From Streptomyces inusitatus (GTDB lineage Bacteria; Actinomycetota; Actinomycetes; Streptomycetales; Streptomycetaceae), in NCBI RefSeq assembly GCF_014651115.1, contig NZ_BMWG01000001.1, forward strand, positions 764,320 through 828,319: a stretch of DNA of 64,000 nucleotides. The letters are read 5' to 3'. The stretch's first letter is position 1. Every line of letters starts with the position of its first letter. Positions 18,335 to 25,415 of this stretch are shown here, one piece after another. A model generated the notes under the pieces. That model made no database searches. It saw nothing but the letters and a program-made list of their open reading frames with translations, and was not told where the DNA came from. Made by a program: the position numbers and the translations under genes.

Positions 18335-19147
18335 TTACGGACGGCCGAGTTGGGAGAGCACCTGCCGCGGCCGGTTGGTGATGATCGCCTCCACGCCGAG
18401 CCCGGCGCAGAGTTCCACATCCGCCGGCTCGTTGACCGTCCAGACGTGCGCCCGGTGCCCGGCCCGGTGCAGCCGCTCGATGTAAGCGGGATGATTCCGT
18501 ACGATCCGGATGCTCGGCCCGGCGATCCTGGCCCCGGCCGGCAGCCGCCCGTCGCGCAGCCGAGGGCTCACGAACTGCATCAGATACACCGTGGGAATGG
18601 TCGGCGCGGCGGCCGCGACCCGGTGCAGCGAGCGGGCGGAGAAGCTCATGACGCGTACGGACGAGTCCTCCGCCGTCGCGGGCGCGGCGAGTCCGAAGCG
18701 GCCGAGGAGCTGAAGCAGCCGCTCCTCGACCTGGCCCGCCCAGCGGGTGGGGTGCTTGGTCTCGATGGCCAGCTCCACGCGCCGACCGGAGTCCGCGACC
18801 AGTTCGAGGAGCCTCTCCAGGGTCAGCACGGAGGTGAGCGACGGATCGCCCCAGTCGGGGCTCTCGGTGGCGTCCTCGCGCCCCTTCCAGGTGCCGAAGT
18901 CGAGCGCGGTCAGATCCGCGAGCTCCAGCGCCGAGACCGCGCCCCGGCCGTTGGAGGTGCGGTTGACGCGCCGGTCGTGGACACAGACCAGATGGCCGTC
19001 GGCGGTCAGGCGCACATCGCATTCGAGGGCGTCGGCGCCGTCCGCGATCGCCTTCATGTACGCGGCGAGCGTGTGCTCGGGAGCGTCCTCGGAGGCTCCG
19101 CGGTGGGCGACGACCTGGATGTGGTTCTGTCGTGCTTGGGTCACCAC
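18335..19147 (-). CDS. Glycerophosphodiester phosphodiesterase
   Basis: A 270-residue TIM-barrel enzyme that hydrolyses glycerophosphodiesters to glycerol-3-phosphate and an alcohol. The first His is in VVAHRGASEDAPEHTLAAY, and the metal-binding pair and second His in ALECDVRLTADGHLVCVHD. No signal peptide is visible, so it is probably cytosolic. The start is a GTG at 19147 or the next GTG at 19144; neither has a strong ribosome-binding site. It is divergent from the HtrA-type gene. Confidence 0.92.
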   Translation of the reverse strand: MVTQARQNHIQVVAHRGASEDAPEHTLAAYMKAIADGADALECDVRLTADGHLVCVHDRRVNRTSNGRGAVSALELADLTALDFGTWKGREDATESPDWGDPSLTSVLTLERLLELVADSGRRVELAIETKHPTRWAGQVEERLLQLLGRFGLAAPATAEDSSVRVMSFSARSLHRVAAAAPTIPTVYLMQFVSPRLRDGRLPAGARIAGPSIRIVRNHPAYIERLHRAGHRAHVWTVNEPADVELCAGLGVEAIITNRPRQVLSQLGRP

Positions 19148-19430
19148 GTCATCGTGTCACCGCGCCGCGGAGGTACCGAGTCAGGGGGCGTGTCGGGGGC
19201 TCTGGGAAGTGCCCGGAGGGCCCCCCGGCAGGACCTTCGGCGGAGCTCTCGACAGACTGTCCGTTTCACCCTATGTAAATGATTCCCCGAATACCCACAG
19301 CTCCTGCTTACAGTGGCCTGACGAGCCGTGGGAAATGCTGAAGCGAGACACCGTGCGACTTCCTTCCCGGGCAGCGGCGCCAGCGGACGTCTGCCGGAGT
19401 GATCGACGTGGAAAATGAGGAGAGAAAGCT

Positions 19431-20879
19431 GTGAGCACTGAGAACGAGGGCAACGAAGGCACCGCTCAGCCGGCCGCCCCGTCCGTGCCTCCCGTGCCGG
19501 CTGCCCCTCCCCAGGGCGCGCCCCAGCCGGCGGCCCCCGCCGACCACCCCGCCCCCGCCCCGGCCCCTGCCCCCGAGCCCGCTGCTTCCACTCCCCCTCC
19601 CCCCGCCCCGCACCAGCAGGGCGCCGGCTGGCCCCCGCCCCCGCCCGCCTTCCCCTCCTACGGAACCGCACCCCAGGGGGACGGCGCCCACCCCGGCGTC
19701 TGGGGCGCCCCGGTCCACACCTCCGAGCCGCCCCGCCGCAAGCGCTCCGGCGGCCTCCTCGCGGCGGTGCTGATCGCCGCGCTGGTCGCGGGCGGTGTGG
19801 GCGGCGGCGTCGGCTACTGGGCCGCCGAGCGCAACGACAACGGCGCCGACTCCACCACGGTCACGGCCGCCGACATCCCCAAGGACCTCCAGCGCGCGCC
19901 GGGCACCGTCTCCGCCGTCGCCGGCAAGGCCCTGCCGAGCGTGGTCACCATCGAGGCCAAGTCCAGCGCCGGCGGCGACCTCAGCGGCGTCGGCGGCCAG
20001 GAGGGCGGCACCGGCACCGGCTTCGTCTACGACCAGGAGGGCCACATCCTCACCAACAACCATGTGGTCGACTCCGCCGCCCAGGGCGGCGCCCTCTCCG
20101 TGACCTTCTCCAACGGCAAGAAGTACGACGCCGAGGTCGTCGGCCGCGCCCAGGGCTACGACGTCGCCGTCCTCAAGCTGAAGAAAGCACCCCCCGGACT
20201 GGCCCCCCTGCCCCTCGGCGACTCCGGCAAGGTCGCCGTGGGCGACTCCACCATCGCGATCGGCGCCCCCTTCGGCCTCTCCAACACCGTCACCACCGGC
20301 ATCATCAGCGCCAAGAACCGCCCGGTGGCCTCCGGCGACGGCTCCGGCTCCAGGAACTCGTACATGAGCGCCCTCCAGACCGACGCCTCCATCAACCCCG
20401 GCAACTCCGGCGGCCCCCTCCTCGACGCGCGCGGCGCGGTGATCGGCATCAACTCGGCCATCCAGTCCACCGGCGGCGGCTTCGGCCAGTCCCAGGCCGG
20501 CTCGATCGGCCTCGGCTTCGCCATCCCCATCAACCAGGCCAAGAGCGTCGCCGAACAGCTCATCAAGACGGGCAAGCCCGTCTACCCCGTGATCGGCGCC
20601 AGCGTCGACATGGCCACCAAGGGCGCCGGCGCCAAAATCATCGCCCAATCCTCCGGCGGCACCCCCGCCGTGACCCCCAACGGCCCCGCCGCCAAGGCCG
20701 GCCTCAAGGCCGGCGACCTCATCACCCGCTTCAACGACAAGCCCATCGACAGCGGCCCCACCCTCATCGGCGAGATCTGGAACCACGCCCCCGGCACCCA
20801 GGTCAAACTCACCTACGAGCGCGACGGCAAGCAACACACCGCCACCGTCACCCTCGGCGAACGCGAAGGCGACAGCTGA
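19431..20879 (+). CDS. Membrane-anchored HtrA/DegP-type serine protease
   Basis: A 482-residue trypsin-like protease. The cytosolic N-terminus (~residues 1-100) is a Pro/Ala-rich low-complexity tail, then KRS and a transmembrane helix (~108-130). The extracytoplasmic protease domain has the triad His in HILTNNHVV (~210), Asp in GYDVAVLKL and Ser in INPGNSGGPLL (~325). A PDZ domain closes the protein (~380-475). It probably degrades misfolded extracytoplasmic proteins under stress. GTG 19431 follows GAGGAGAGA. The gene is monocistronic, with tRNA-Ser downstream. Confidence 0.94.
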   Translation: MSTENEGNEGTAQPAAPSVPPVPAAPPQGAPQPAAPADHPAPAPAPAPEPAASTPPPPAPHQQGAGWPPPPPAFPSYGTAPQGDGAHPGVWGAPVHTSEPPRRKRSGGLLAAVLIAALVAGGVGGGVGYWAAERNDNGADSTTVTAADIPKDLQRAPGTVSAVAGKALPSVVTIEAKSSAGGDLSGVGGQEGGTGTGFVYDQEGHILTNNHVVDSAAQGGALSVTFSNGKKYDAEVVGRAQGYDVAVLKLKKAPPGLAPLPLGDSGKVAVGDSTIAIGAPFGLSNTVTTGIISAKNRPVASGDGSGSRNSYMSALQTDASINPGNSGGPLLDARGAVIGINSAIQSTGGGFGQSQAGSIGLGFAIPINQAKSVAEQLIKTGKPVYPVIGASVDMATKGAGAKIIAQSSGGTPAVTPNGPAAKAGLKAGDLITRFNDKPIDSGPTLIGEIWNHAPGTQVKLTYERDGKQHTATVTLGEREGDS

Positions 20880-20964
20880 CCCCCCACCCCCAACCCTGCT
20901 GCGCCCCCCACCCCCATGCCGGTACTCTGTAGGCCGCTCCGCGCCGGGTCCCGGCAGGAGCGAG

Positions 20965-21054
20965 GGTGGGTTGCCCGAGCGGCCTAAGGGAACGGTCTTG
21001 AAAACCGTCGTGGCAGTGATGTCACCGTGGGTTCAAATCCCACACCCACCGCCA
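20965..21054 (+). tRNA. tRNA-Ser (anticodon UGA)
   Basis: A 90-nt tRNA with 7-bp acceptor stem GGTGGGT/ACCCACC, discriminator G and encoded CCA. The anticodon loop CTTGAAA in an ACGGT/ACCGT stem gives UGA. The long variable arm (CGTGGCAGTGATGTCACCG region) identifies a class II tRNA-Ser, and the T loop is TTCAAAT. It marks the left edge of an accessory island. Confidence 0.97.
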
Positions 21055-21076
21055 GGTGAATGTATGTGCAGCTCAG

Positions 21077-21106
21077 AAGGGGTGCCCCGAATCCGGGGCA
21101 CCCCTT
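21077..21106 (+). terminator. Terminator after tRNA-Ser(UGA)
   Basis: A perfect 13-bp stem (AAGGGGTGCCCCG / CGGGGCACCCCTT, 21077-21089 and 21094-21106) with a 4-nt loop lies 22 bp past the tRNA. Confidence 0.85.
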
Positions 21107-21205
21107 CCGCATGTGCCCTGTCCCACGCTGATTCGCCTCTGCCATGCCGTTGACCAGTGTTTGTGGACCAGGCATGACCAGTTGCTGAGCAAGGCCCTCA
21201 CGGTT

Positions 21206-21418
21206 CTAGCTCTGGTGCTTGCCGACGTATGCAGCCACAGCTAGACCAGCGGTGAACGTGAAGGCCGTGACCGACGCTCCTAGCTTCACTGCGTCGAAGG
21301 GCCGTGTGCCCGTGAGGGCCACGGCGACCCCGCCTGCTAGCCCGAGGGTGAGCGCACCCAAGATCACGATTAGGGATTTGTAGACGCGGTGATCGCATTC
21401 AGGGGACTGGCCAGACAA
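21206..21418 (-). CDS. Small two-helix membrane protein
   Basis: A 70-residue protein with two hydrophobic segments (LIVILGALTLGLAGGVAVAL near residues 16-35 and VTAFTFTAGLAVAAYVG near 50-66) separated by a short Asp/Lys-containing loop. It starts with ATG at 21418. Codon choice is less GC-biased than the core genes around it. The function is unknown; it is the first gene of the island after tRNA-Ser. Confidence 0.65.
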   Translation of the reverse strand: MSGQSPECDHRVYKSLIVILGALTLGLAGGVAVALTGTRPFDAVKLGASVTAFTFTAGLAVAAYVGKHQS

Positions 21419-21627
21419 GTGGGTTCCTCCAAGCGTGCCCTAGTTGGCTGCTGTCTCTAAACAAGCCTGGAGTACCGGCTGGAGTGGTTGTTCGTACGTG
21501 TTTTGGTGTGCCAACGAGGTGTCAGCCTGTGCTAACAAGAGCCATACTGTGCCAACAGCTTCCCGGTGGAGCCGAAGGTTGCCAAAGATGGTCACCCCTT
21601 GCCGCGCAGTGGAGAAGAGAGTGGACG

Positions 21628-22071
21628 GTGCCCAAGCAACTACGCTTTCCCGCACCCGATGAGCTGCCTCGGGGGCCTCGTAGAGACTTCGCAGCGAAGA
21701 TGTTCGACATGTATCGCGCCGCAGGGCGACCCCCGCTGAGAGTGATCAGTGATGATCTGCGAAGCCAGGACGAGCTTTACGAGGTAAGCCGCGAGACCAT
21801 CCGCCGGATGCTGCTTGGGAAGACAGTTCCCCATACATGGGCCACAGTCTTGGCGGTTTCCACGGTGCTGCATCATCGTGGAAGCCATGGCCGGGACTTC
21901 CTGGAGCCGTACGAGAATGAGTACGGCGAGCCGGAGCCAAGCGCGGCCCAGAAGCTGCGGCGCTTCTGGGACAAGGCGCTCGATGCCCCACAAATCGAAC
22001 CAGATCCATGGGCGGATCAGCCGAGCCCGCAGCCAGCGCGCGGTGGCTACTCAGACGAGCCACCCTTCTGA
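21628..22071 (+). CDS. HTH-domain protein of the island
   Basis: A 147-residue protein with a DNA-binding-like N-terminal domain. The segments LPRGPRRDFAAKMFDMYRAA and VSRETIRRMLLG resemble the helix-turn-helix region at the N-terminus of many Streptomyces TPR or WD40 effector proteins. Here no effector domain follows, only an acidic/Pro-rich tail ending GGYSDEPPF. GTG 21628 follows GGAGAAGAGA; the longer reading frame upstream has no such site. The last 21 bp overlap the integrase remnant on the other strand. Confidence 0.75.
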   Translation: MPKQLRFPAPDELPRGPRRDFAAKMFDMYRAAGRPPLRVISDDLRSQDELYEVSRETIRRMLLGKTVPHTWATVLAVSTVLHHRGSHGRDFLEPYENEYGEPEPSAAQKLRRFWDKALDAPQIEPDPWADQPSPQPARGGYSDEPPF

Positions 22072-22302
22072 TCCCGTCGATACGACGAACTGAAAGGGCG
22101 CCGCTCCAGGGGAAAGAGCGGTGCCTTCGTGCGTCATGGCTTGGTGGCTACTCGCCTTCAGCCTCCTCCAGAGGTCGCCGTACTCCTTGGACAGGAGGTG
22201 GCCCCCCCGGGAGGTGCGGAAGAGACGGCCGTCGTCGGCGCTGCCGAACTCCTTGATGTGGTTGCGAATCATGCGGACCAGAAGTGCTGAACCGGCTACG
22301 CC
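22051..22302 (-). pseudogene. C-terminal remnant of a tyrosine recombinase (integrase)
   Basis: An 83-codon open fragment contains LLVRMIRNHIKEFGSADD, GRLFRTSRGGHLLSKEYGDL and WRRLKA, matching the region just before and into the catalytic domain of actinobacterial phage-type integrases (pattern LR-H-EFGT-DGRLF--RGG---Y--VWRRAR). The catalytic R-H-R-Y tetrad that should follow is missing: the frame drifts into unrelated sequence and stops. The upstream part is also absent, being replaced by the GNAT gene. It is the footprint of an integrative element at tRNA-Ser. Confidence 0.75.
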
Positions 22303-23165
22303 TGCGTGGTGTGGCTGAACCCGAGCGAGGTCAGTCCTTCGGCTTGGCACAGCCTGTCGGAGGGGCCGCCGACCTCGGTCTGGAGGAGCTGGTACGCGGC
22401 GCCGTGGGACTGGCCCCAGTGCATCGCGGACCGCCACAAGGCGCGGCCCAGGCCCTGGCCTCGTGCCTCGGGCAGGACGGCGAAGTACTGGGGCATGAGC
22501 TGAAGGCATCCGATCGCGTCGGGACGTACTTCCATGGGGCCGATCGCGCCCAGGATTCGGTCCTCGACGGCGGTGGCGAGGACTGGGCCGCACTGGCCGG
22601 CCTGCATCTGGGTGTGGAGGAATGCCAGGCCGTCAGTGGCCATGGCCGTGGCGAACGGGGCGAAGGTCTCCTGCACAGGGGTCGGCCAGTCGGTCACGGG
22701 GCGGACCGGGCCGCCAGGGTTGGGGCAGGGGCGGGCGGTGAAGTCCTTCATCTGGATGCGGGTGCCGCGTGGGGAGTCGGTCTCGGGGCCGAGCGGGCGC
22801 ACGACCTGGGCCTTCCCGGCGTCGTGCAGGGCGGCGAGCTTCACCGCCAGCTCGGCGGCTTCGTCCACGATGCTGTCACGGTGCCCGTAGGCGAAAACCT
22901 TGACGGTGCCGCGGCCACGCCGGTTCAGGGTGGGAATGAGGGTGTGGTCGGGCTGATGAACCACATCGCCGCTGAGGACAGTCTCGTCCTTCTCACTGCT
23001 CCAGCGCCGGTCCTTGTCGTAGTGGAGGAAGGACCGGTCGGTGACGGCCGCCCTCAGTGTGTCCTCGAAGAGGTCGACGGTGAGCGTGTGGGGGTGGACG
23101 GGGCCGAGAGTCGGCACGATCGGCGCGGTCAGTACGGGCCGGAGCCAGTCCCAGCGGAAGAACAT
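22296..23165 (-). CDS. GNAT-domain protein of the candidate RiPP locus
   Basis: A 289-residue protein. The C-terminal ~140 residues are a GNAT acetyltransferase fold with the acetyl-CoA loop VLPEARGQGLGRALWRSAM. The N-terminal ~140 residues (beginning MFFRWDWLRPVL) have no motif I recognise and are unusually rich in Asp/His/Arg. ATG 23165 was chosen; it has AGGG 11 nt upstream, and a longer GTG start would lie inside the precursor gene. It is the last gene of the radical SAM operon and may acetylate the peptide or confer self-protection (inference). Its stop abuts the integrase remnant. Confidence 0.78.
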   Translation of the reverse strand: MFFRWDWLRPVLTAPIVPTLGPVHPHTLTVDLFEDTLRAAVTDRSFLHYDKDRRWSSEKDETVLSGDVVHQPDHTLIPTLNRRGRGTVKVFAYGHRDSIVDEAAELAVKLAALHDAGKAQVVRPLGPETDSPRGTRIQMKDFTARPCPNPGGPVRPVTDWPTPVQETFAPFATAMATDGLAFLHTQMQAGQCGPVLATAVEDRILGAIGPMEVRPDAIGCLQLMPQYFAVLPEARGQGLGRALWRSAMHWGQSHGAAYQLLQTEVGGPSDRLCQAEGLTSLGFSHTTQA

Positions 23166-23253
23166 GAGCGGCACCCTAGTGGTCGGCCGGTCAGGGCTCA
23201 GGCCCTGACGCGAACACGCCAGGGCCTGAACGGAACCGACCGGATCGTGTCGG

Positions 23254-23418
23254 TCAGTGGGGGTTGTCGTCACCGGCGTCGCAGGAGCACTCCGCGCTCT
23301 CCACGACGTCGTCCAGGTCCAGAACAGCGGTCACCGAGAGGGCGGCGACGGGCGGTGCCGCGCGGCGCGCCGAGGGCGGCGGGCCGGGCAGAAGGGTCAC
23401 CGGTACGGGCAGGGTCAT
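23254..23418 (-). CDS. Candidate RiPP precursor peptide (54 aa, Cys-x-Cys core)
   Basis: A 54-residue peptide whose ATG (23418-23416) overlaps the stop of the radical SAM gene as ATGA, with GGAG 8 nt upstream inside that gene. The first half is Pro/Ala/Arg-rich (LLPGPPPSARRAAPPVAAL), the middle is an acidic leader-like segment VTAVLDLDDVVES, and the C-terminus is AECSCDAGDDNPH. The leader segment resembles the FxLD-type motif of some actinobacterial lanthipeptide precursors (recall, not searched). Two cysteines and several Asp/Asn near the C-terminus are plausible radical SAM modification sites. Confidence 0.75.
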   Translation of the reverse strand: MTLPVPVTLLPGPPPSARRAAPPVAALSVTAVLDLDDVVESAECSCDAGDDNPH

Positions 23419-24539
23419 GAGGCGTTCTCCTTGTCTCCGTGTTGGCAGTAGCTGTGCAGCGGCGCCTTCGCTTCCTGGTAGTGCTTGGCCAGGGGGCGGC
23501 AGACCCGGCAGGTGCCGGACAGGGCGCAGCCCTCGCACCCACCGGTGCGAAGCATGAGGCGGTCGGCGATGACGCCGAGCCGGGTGAGGCCGTCGATGCC
23601 TTCGGTCATCAGGTCGATCTGGTCGTCGCGGCCGACCTTGCAGATCGAGACCTTGGCGTGGGGGTCGGCGTGGAAGAAGGTGTGTCCCGCGTTGCAGCCG
23701 GCGAACGGCTTGCGCTGCCGCAGGTGGGCGGCGGACTGGGCGAGCAGCGGCTCTCCGCCGCCGTAGATCGTGGGCGTCATGTTCGTGTACGCGTGGTTCT
23801 CGACGTTCCACTCGTCGGCGAGGGCGGCCATCTCGTCGGCCTCGGAGGCGTTGTCCTCGGTCACCACCACGTTGATCCGCAGAGGCAGGCCCGCCTCGCG
23901 TGCGGCGTCCATGCCACGCCGGAACGCCTTCCACGCGCCACGGCGCTGAGTGAGCGTGTCGAAGGACTCCTCACTCGCCCCGTACATGCTGACGACCAGT
24001 CGGTAGGGCGGGCAGCTCCGGAAGAGCTTGAGGAGGTCCGGCCGCCAGAGCAGCGAGCCGTTGGTGGAGATCGTGAGCATCATCCCGGCCTGCCAGGCGT
24101 ACCGGTAGGCGCCCTGGAAGTGGGGGTCCATGGTGGGCTCGCCGCCGGTGATCTGGAGCCAGAGGACGCCGGCCTCGCGCATGATGTCCAGCAGCCGGAC
24201 CTTGTCCTCCCAGCCGAGGCCGGAGAAGGGGCGCTCGCCGAGATAGCAGTGCTTGCAGCCGAAGTTGCAACCGAGATTGATCTCCCAGGAAGCGCGGCAG
24301 TAGCCGTACGAGGACGGCTCGCGCACCAGGACCGTTTCCTGCGCGCGTCGGCCGATGAGGTCCAGGCCCCACATCTCGGCGGCGGTCTGCACTGCCCATG
24401 TGGGCAGTGCCTCGCCGTCGGCTGCGGCTTTCCACAGCTCGTCGTAGCCGGCGGCGGGGATCTTGGCACCGGACCGGGCCCCGGGCTTGAGGAGGAGATG
24501 CCCGTCGAGGAACGGGGAAGCGATCAGAGCGTGGGCCAT
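23415..24539 (-). CDS. Radical SAM/SPASM-type peptide maturase
   Basis: A 374-residue radical SAM enzyme. The [4Fe-4S] motif CxxxCxxC is CNFGCKHCY (~residue 93-101), followed by the GGE SAM-binding motif in QITGGEPTMDP. The C-terminal ~110 residues carry seven further cysteines (FAGCNAGH, SICKVG, GGCEGCALSGTCRVC, SYCQHG), a SPASM-like auxiliary cluster domain typical of RiPP maturases. ATG 24539 follows GGAAGGAGGG. It is coupled to the precursor gene by a 4-bp overlap and preceded by a 134-residue Cys protein. No separate PqqD-like recognition protein was seen; the N-terminal ~75 residues may serve for leader binding. Confidence 0.9.
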   Translation of the reverse strand: MAHALIASPFLDGHLLLKPGARSGAKIPAAGYDELWKAAADGEALPTWAVQTAAEMWGLDLIGRRAQETVLVREPSSYGYCRASWEINLGCNFGCKHCYLGERPFSGLGWEDKVRLLDIMREAGVLWLQITGGEPTMDPHFQGAYRYAWQAGMMLTISTNGSLLWRPDLLKLFRSCPPYRLVVSMYGASEESFDTLTQRRGAWKAFRRGMDAAREAGLPLRINVVVTEDNASEADEMAALADEWNVENHAYTNMTPTIYGGGEPLLAQSAAHLRQRKPFAGCNAGHTFFHADPHAKVSICKVGRDDQIDLMTEGIDGLTRLGVIADRLMLRTGGCEGCALSGTCRVCRPLAKHYQEAKAPLHSYCQHGDKENAS

Positions 24540-24604
24540 CAGTGGCCCTCCTTCCAGATCATGGGGCGCGACGGCACGCGTGTGCTCTGACGACCGGCGC
24601 GCCA

Positions 24605-25009
24605 TTAGATCTCGCCGAGGTCGTTGTGGGTGCCACAGTTCCCGCAGCTCTCGTTGAGAGGAGGGCGAAAGTGCCGGATCTGAGCTCCGCCACGGGAGTC
24701 GGGGCGGGTGGCGAGGAACGTGCCGTGGTGTGGTCGGCGAACAGACAACAGCCCCCGCTTGTCGGGTCCAGGGGTGACCACGGGGCAGTCTGAAAGCACG
24801 ACCAGGTCCACCTCGGTCCTCTCCTGCCAGCGGAGCCACAGCGCGGTGGCGTACTCGTCGAGTTCGGCGAGGAATCCGTGGTGATCACCGTCGTTGTGGG
24901 CGGACAACTGGCACTGCACGGTCCTGTCCACGCTTTCGGCAGCCACCTTCTCCCGCGCTTCCCGTGCCAGGTTCAGGGGGACTCGACGCCAGTGTGCGCA
25001 CCGCATCAC
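24605..25009 (-). CDS. Small Cys/His protein upstream of the radical SAM gene
   Basis: A 134-residue protein beginning MMRCAHWRRVPL and containing VQCQLSAHNDGDHHG (Cys-x6-His with a DHHG end), LWLRWQERTEVDL, and a C-terminal ESCGNCGTHND. The Cys/His spacing suggests metal binding. It overlaps the upstream 89-residue gene by 4 bp (ATGA), and the radical SAM gene starts 65 bp downstream. I do not recognise the family with certainty; its conserved coupling suggests an accessory or partner protein of the maturase. Confidence 0.75.
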   Translation of the reverse strand: MMRCAHWRRVPLNLAREAREKVAAESVDRTVQCQLSAHNDGDHHGFLAELDEYATALWLRWQERTEVDLVVLSDCPVVTPGPDKRGLLSVRRPHHGTFLATRPDSRGGAQIRHFRPPLNESCGNCGTHNDLGEI

Positions 25010-25275
25010 GACACCGGCTGAGAGGAGGCTTCAGGGCGAGGGGAATGGTCCGTGCAGCGCGGGCATGCGCACGGTGGAAAGCCAACGGGGTCGTCGAGGA
25101 CCACAGGATCCTTGTCCTCTCGAACTTCTGTCACGTGGCCCCAAGTCCTTCCGGAGTCGCGGGAGATCCGGAATGTCATGAGGACTCGCAGCTCAGCACC
25201 TGGGTCCTGTGTCTGTGCACCTCCTTCCCGCTCGCGCGCCAGAGTCTCGTCTCTTGTCGTCATGGCCGAACCCAT
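25006..25275 (-). CDS. Small protein with CxCxxC tail, first gene of the radical SAM operon
   Basis: An 89-residue protein. The central part LMTFRISRDSGRTWGHVTEV looks like a compact beta fold, followed by VGFPPCACPRC (CxCxxC) and a polar tail. Start at ATG 25275 or ATG 25263; both are in frame. Its stop overlaps the start of the next gene. The CxCxxC echoes the Cys-x-Cys in the precursor peptide. Function unknown. Confidence 0.7.
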   Translation of the reverse strand: MGSAMTTRDETLAREREGGAQTQDPGAELRVLMTFRISRDSGRTWGHVTEVREDKDPVVLDDPVGFPPCACPRCTDHSPRPEASSQPVS

Positions 25276-25415
25276 CTGTCAGTCCCGTTTACTCGTCCGG
25301 GGCAACTTCAAGGAAAGCGCCAGGAGTCGGAGGTCTCCACGGCATCAATGCGGCAGTCTTGACGCAGGTCCGTGCACGGGCGCTGGAGGGGCTGAAACCG
25401 CCGGGAGGAGGTGTC
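25276..25415. promoter_or_regulatory. Divergent promoter region of the candidate RiPP locus
   Basis: These 140 bp separate the minus-strand operon (start 25275) from the plus-strand XRE-TPR regulator (start 25416) and must carry both promoters. The regulator's ribosome-binding site is GGGAGGAGGTG at 25403-25413. I could not identify a convincing operator by eye. Confidence 0.5.

Noticed and set aside
19308..20837. Long open frame antisense to the HtrA-type gene
   Set aside because: It is a Gly/Val/Asp-rich mirror of the GC-rich third positions of the real gene, a typical Streptomyces shadow.
23254..23418. Lanthipeptide precursor
   Set aside because: The leader resembles the FxLD motif, but no LanM/LanKC/LanB-type or class V enzyme is nearby; the only modifying enzyme is radical SAM.
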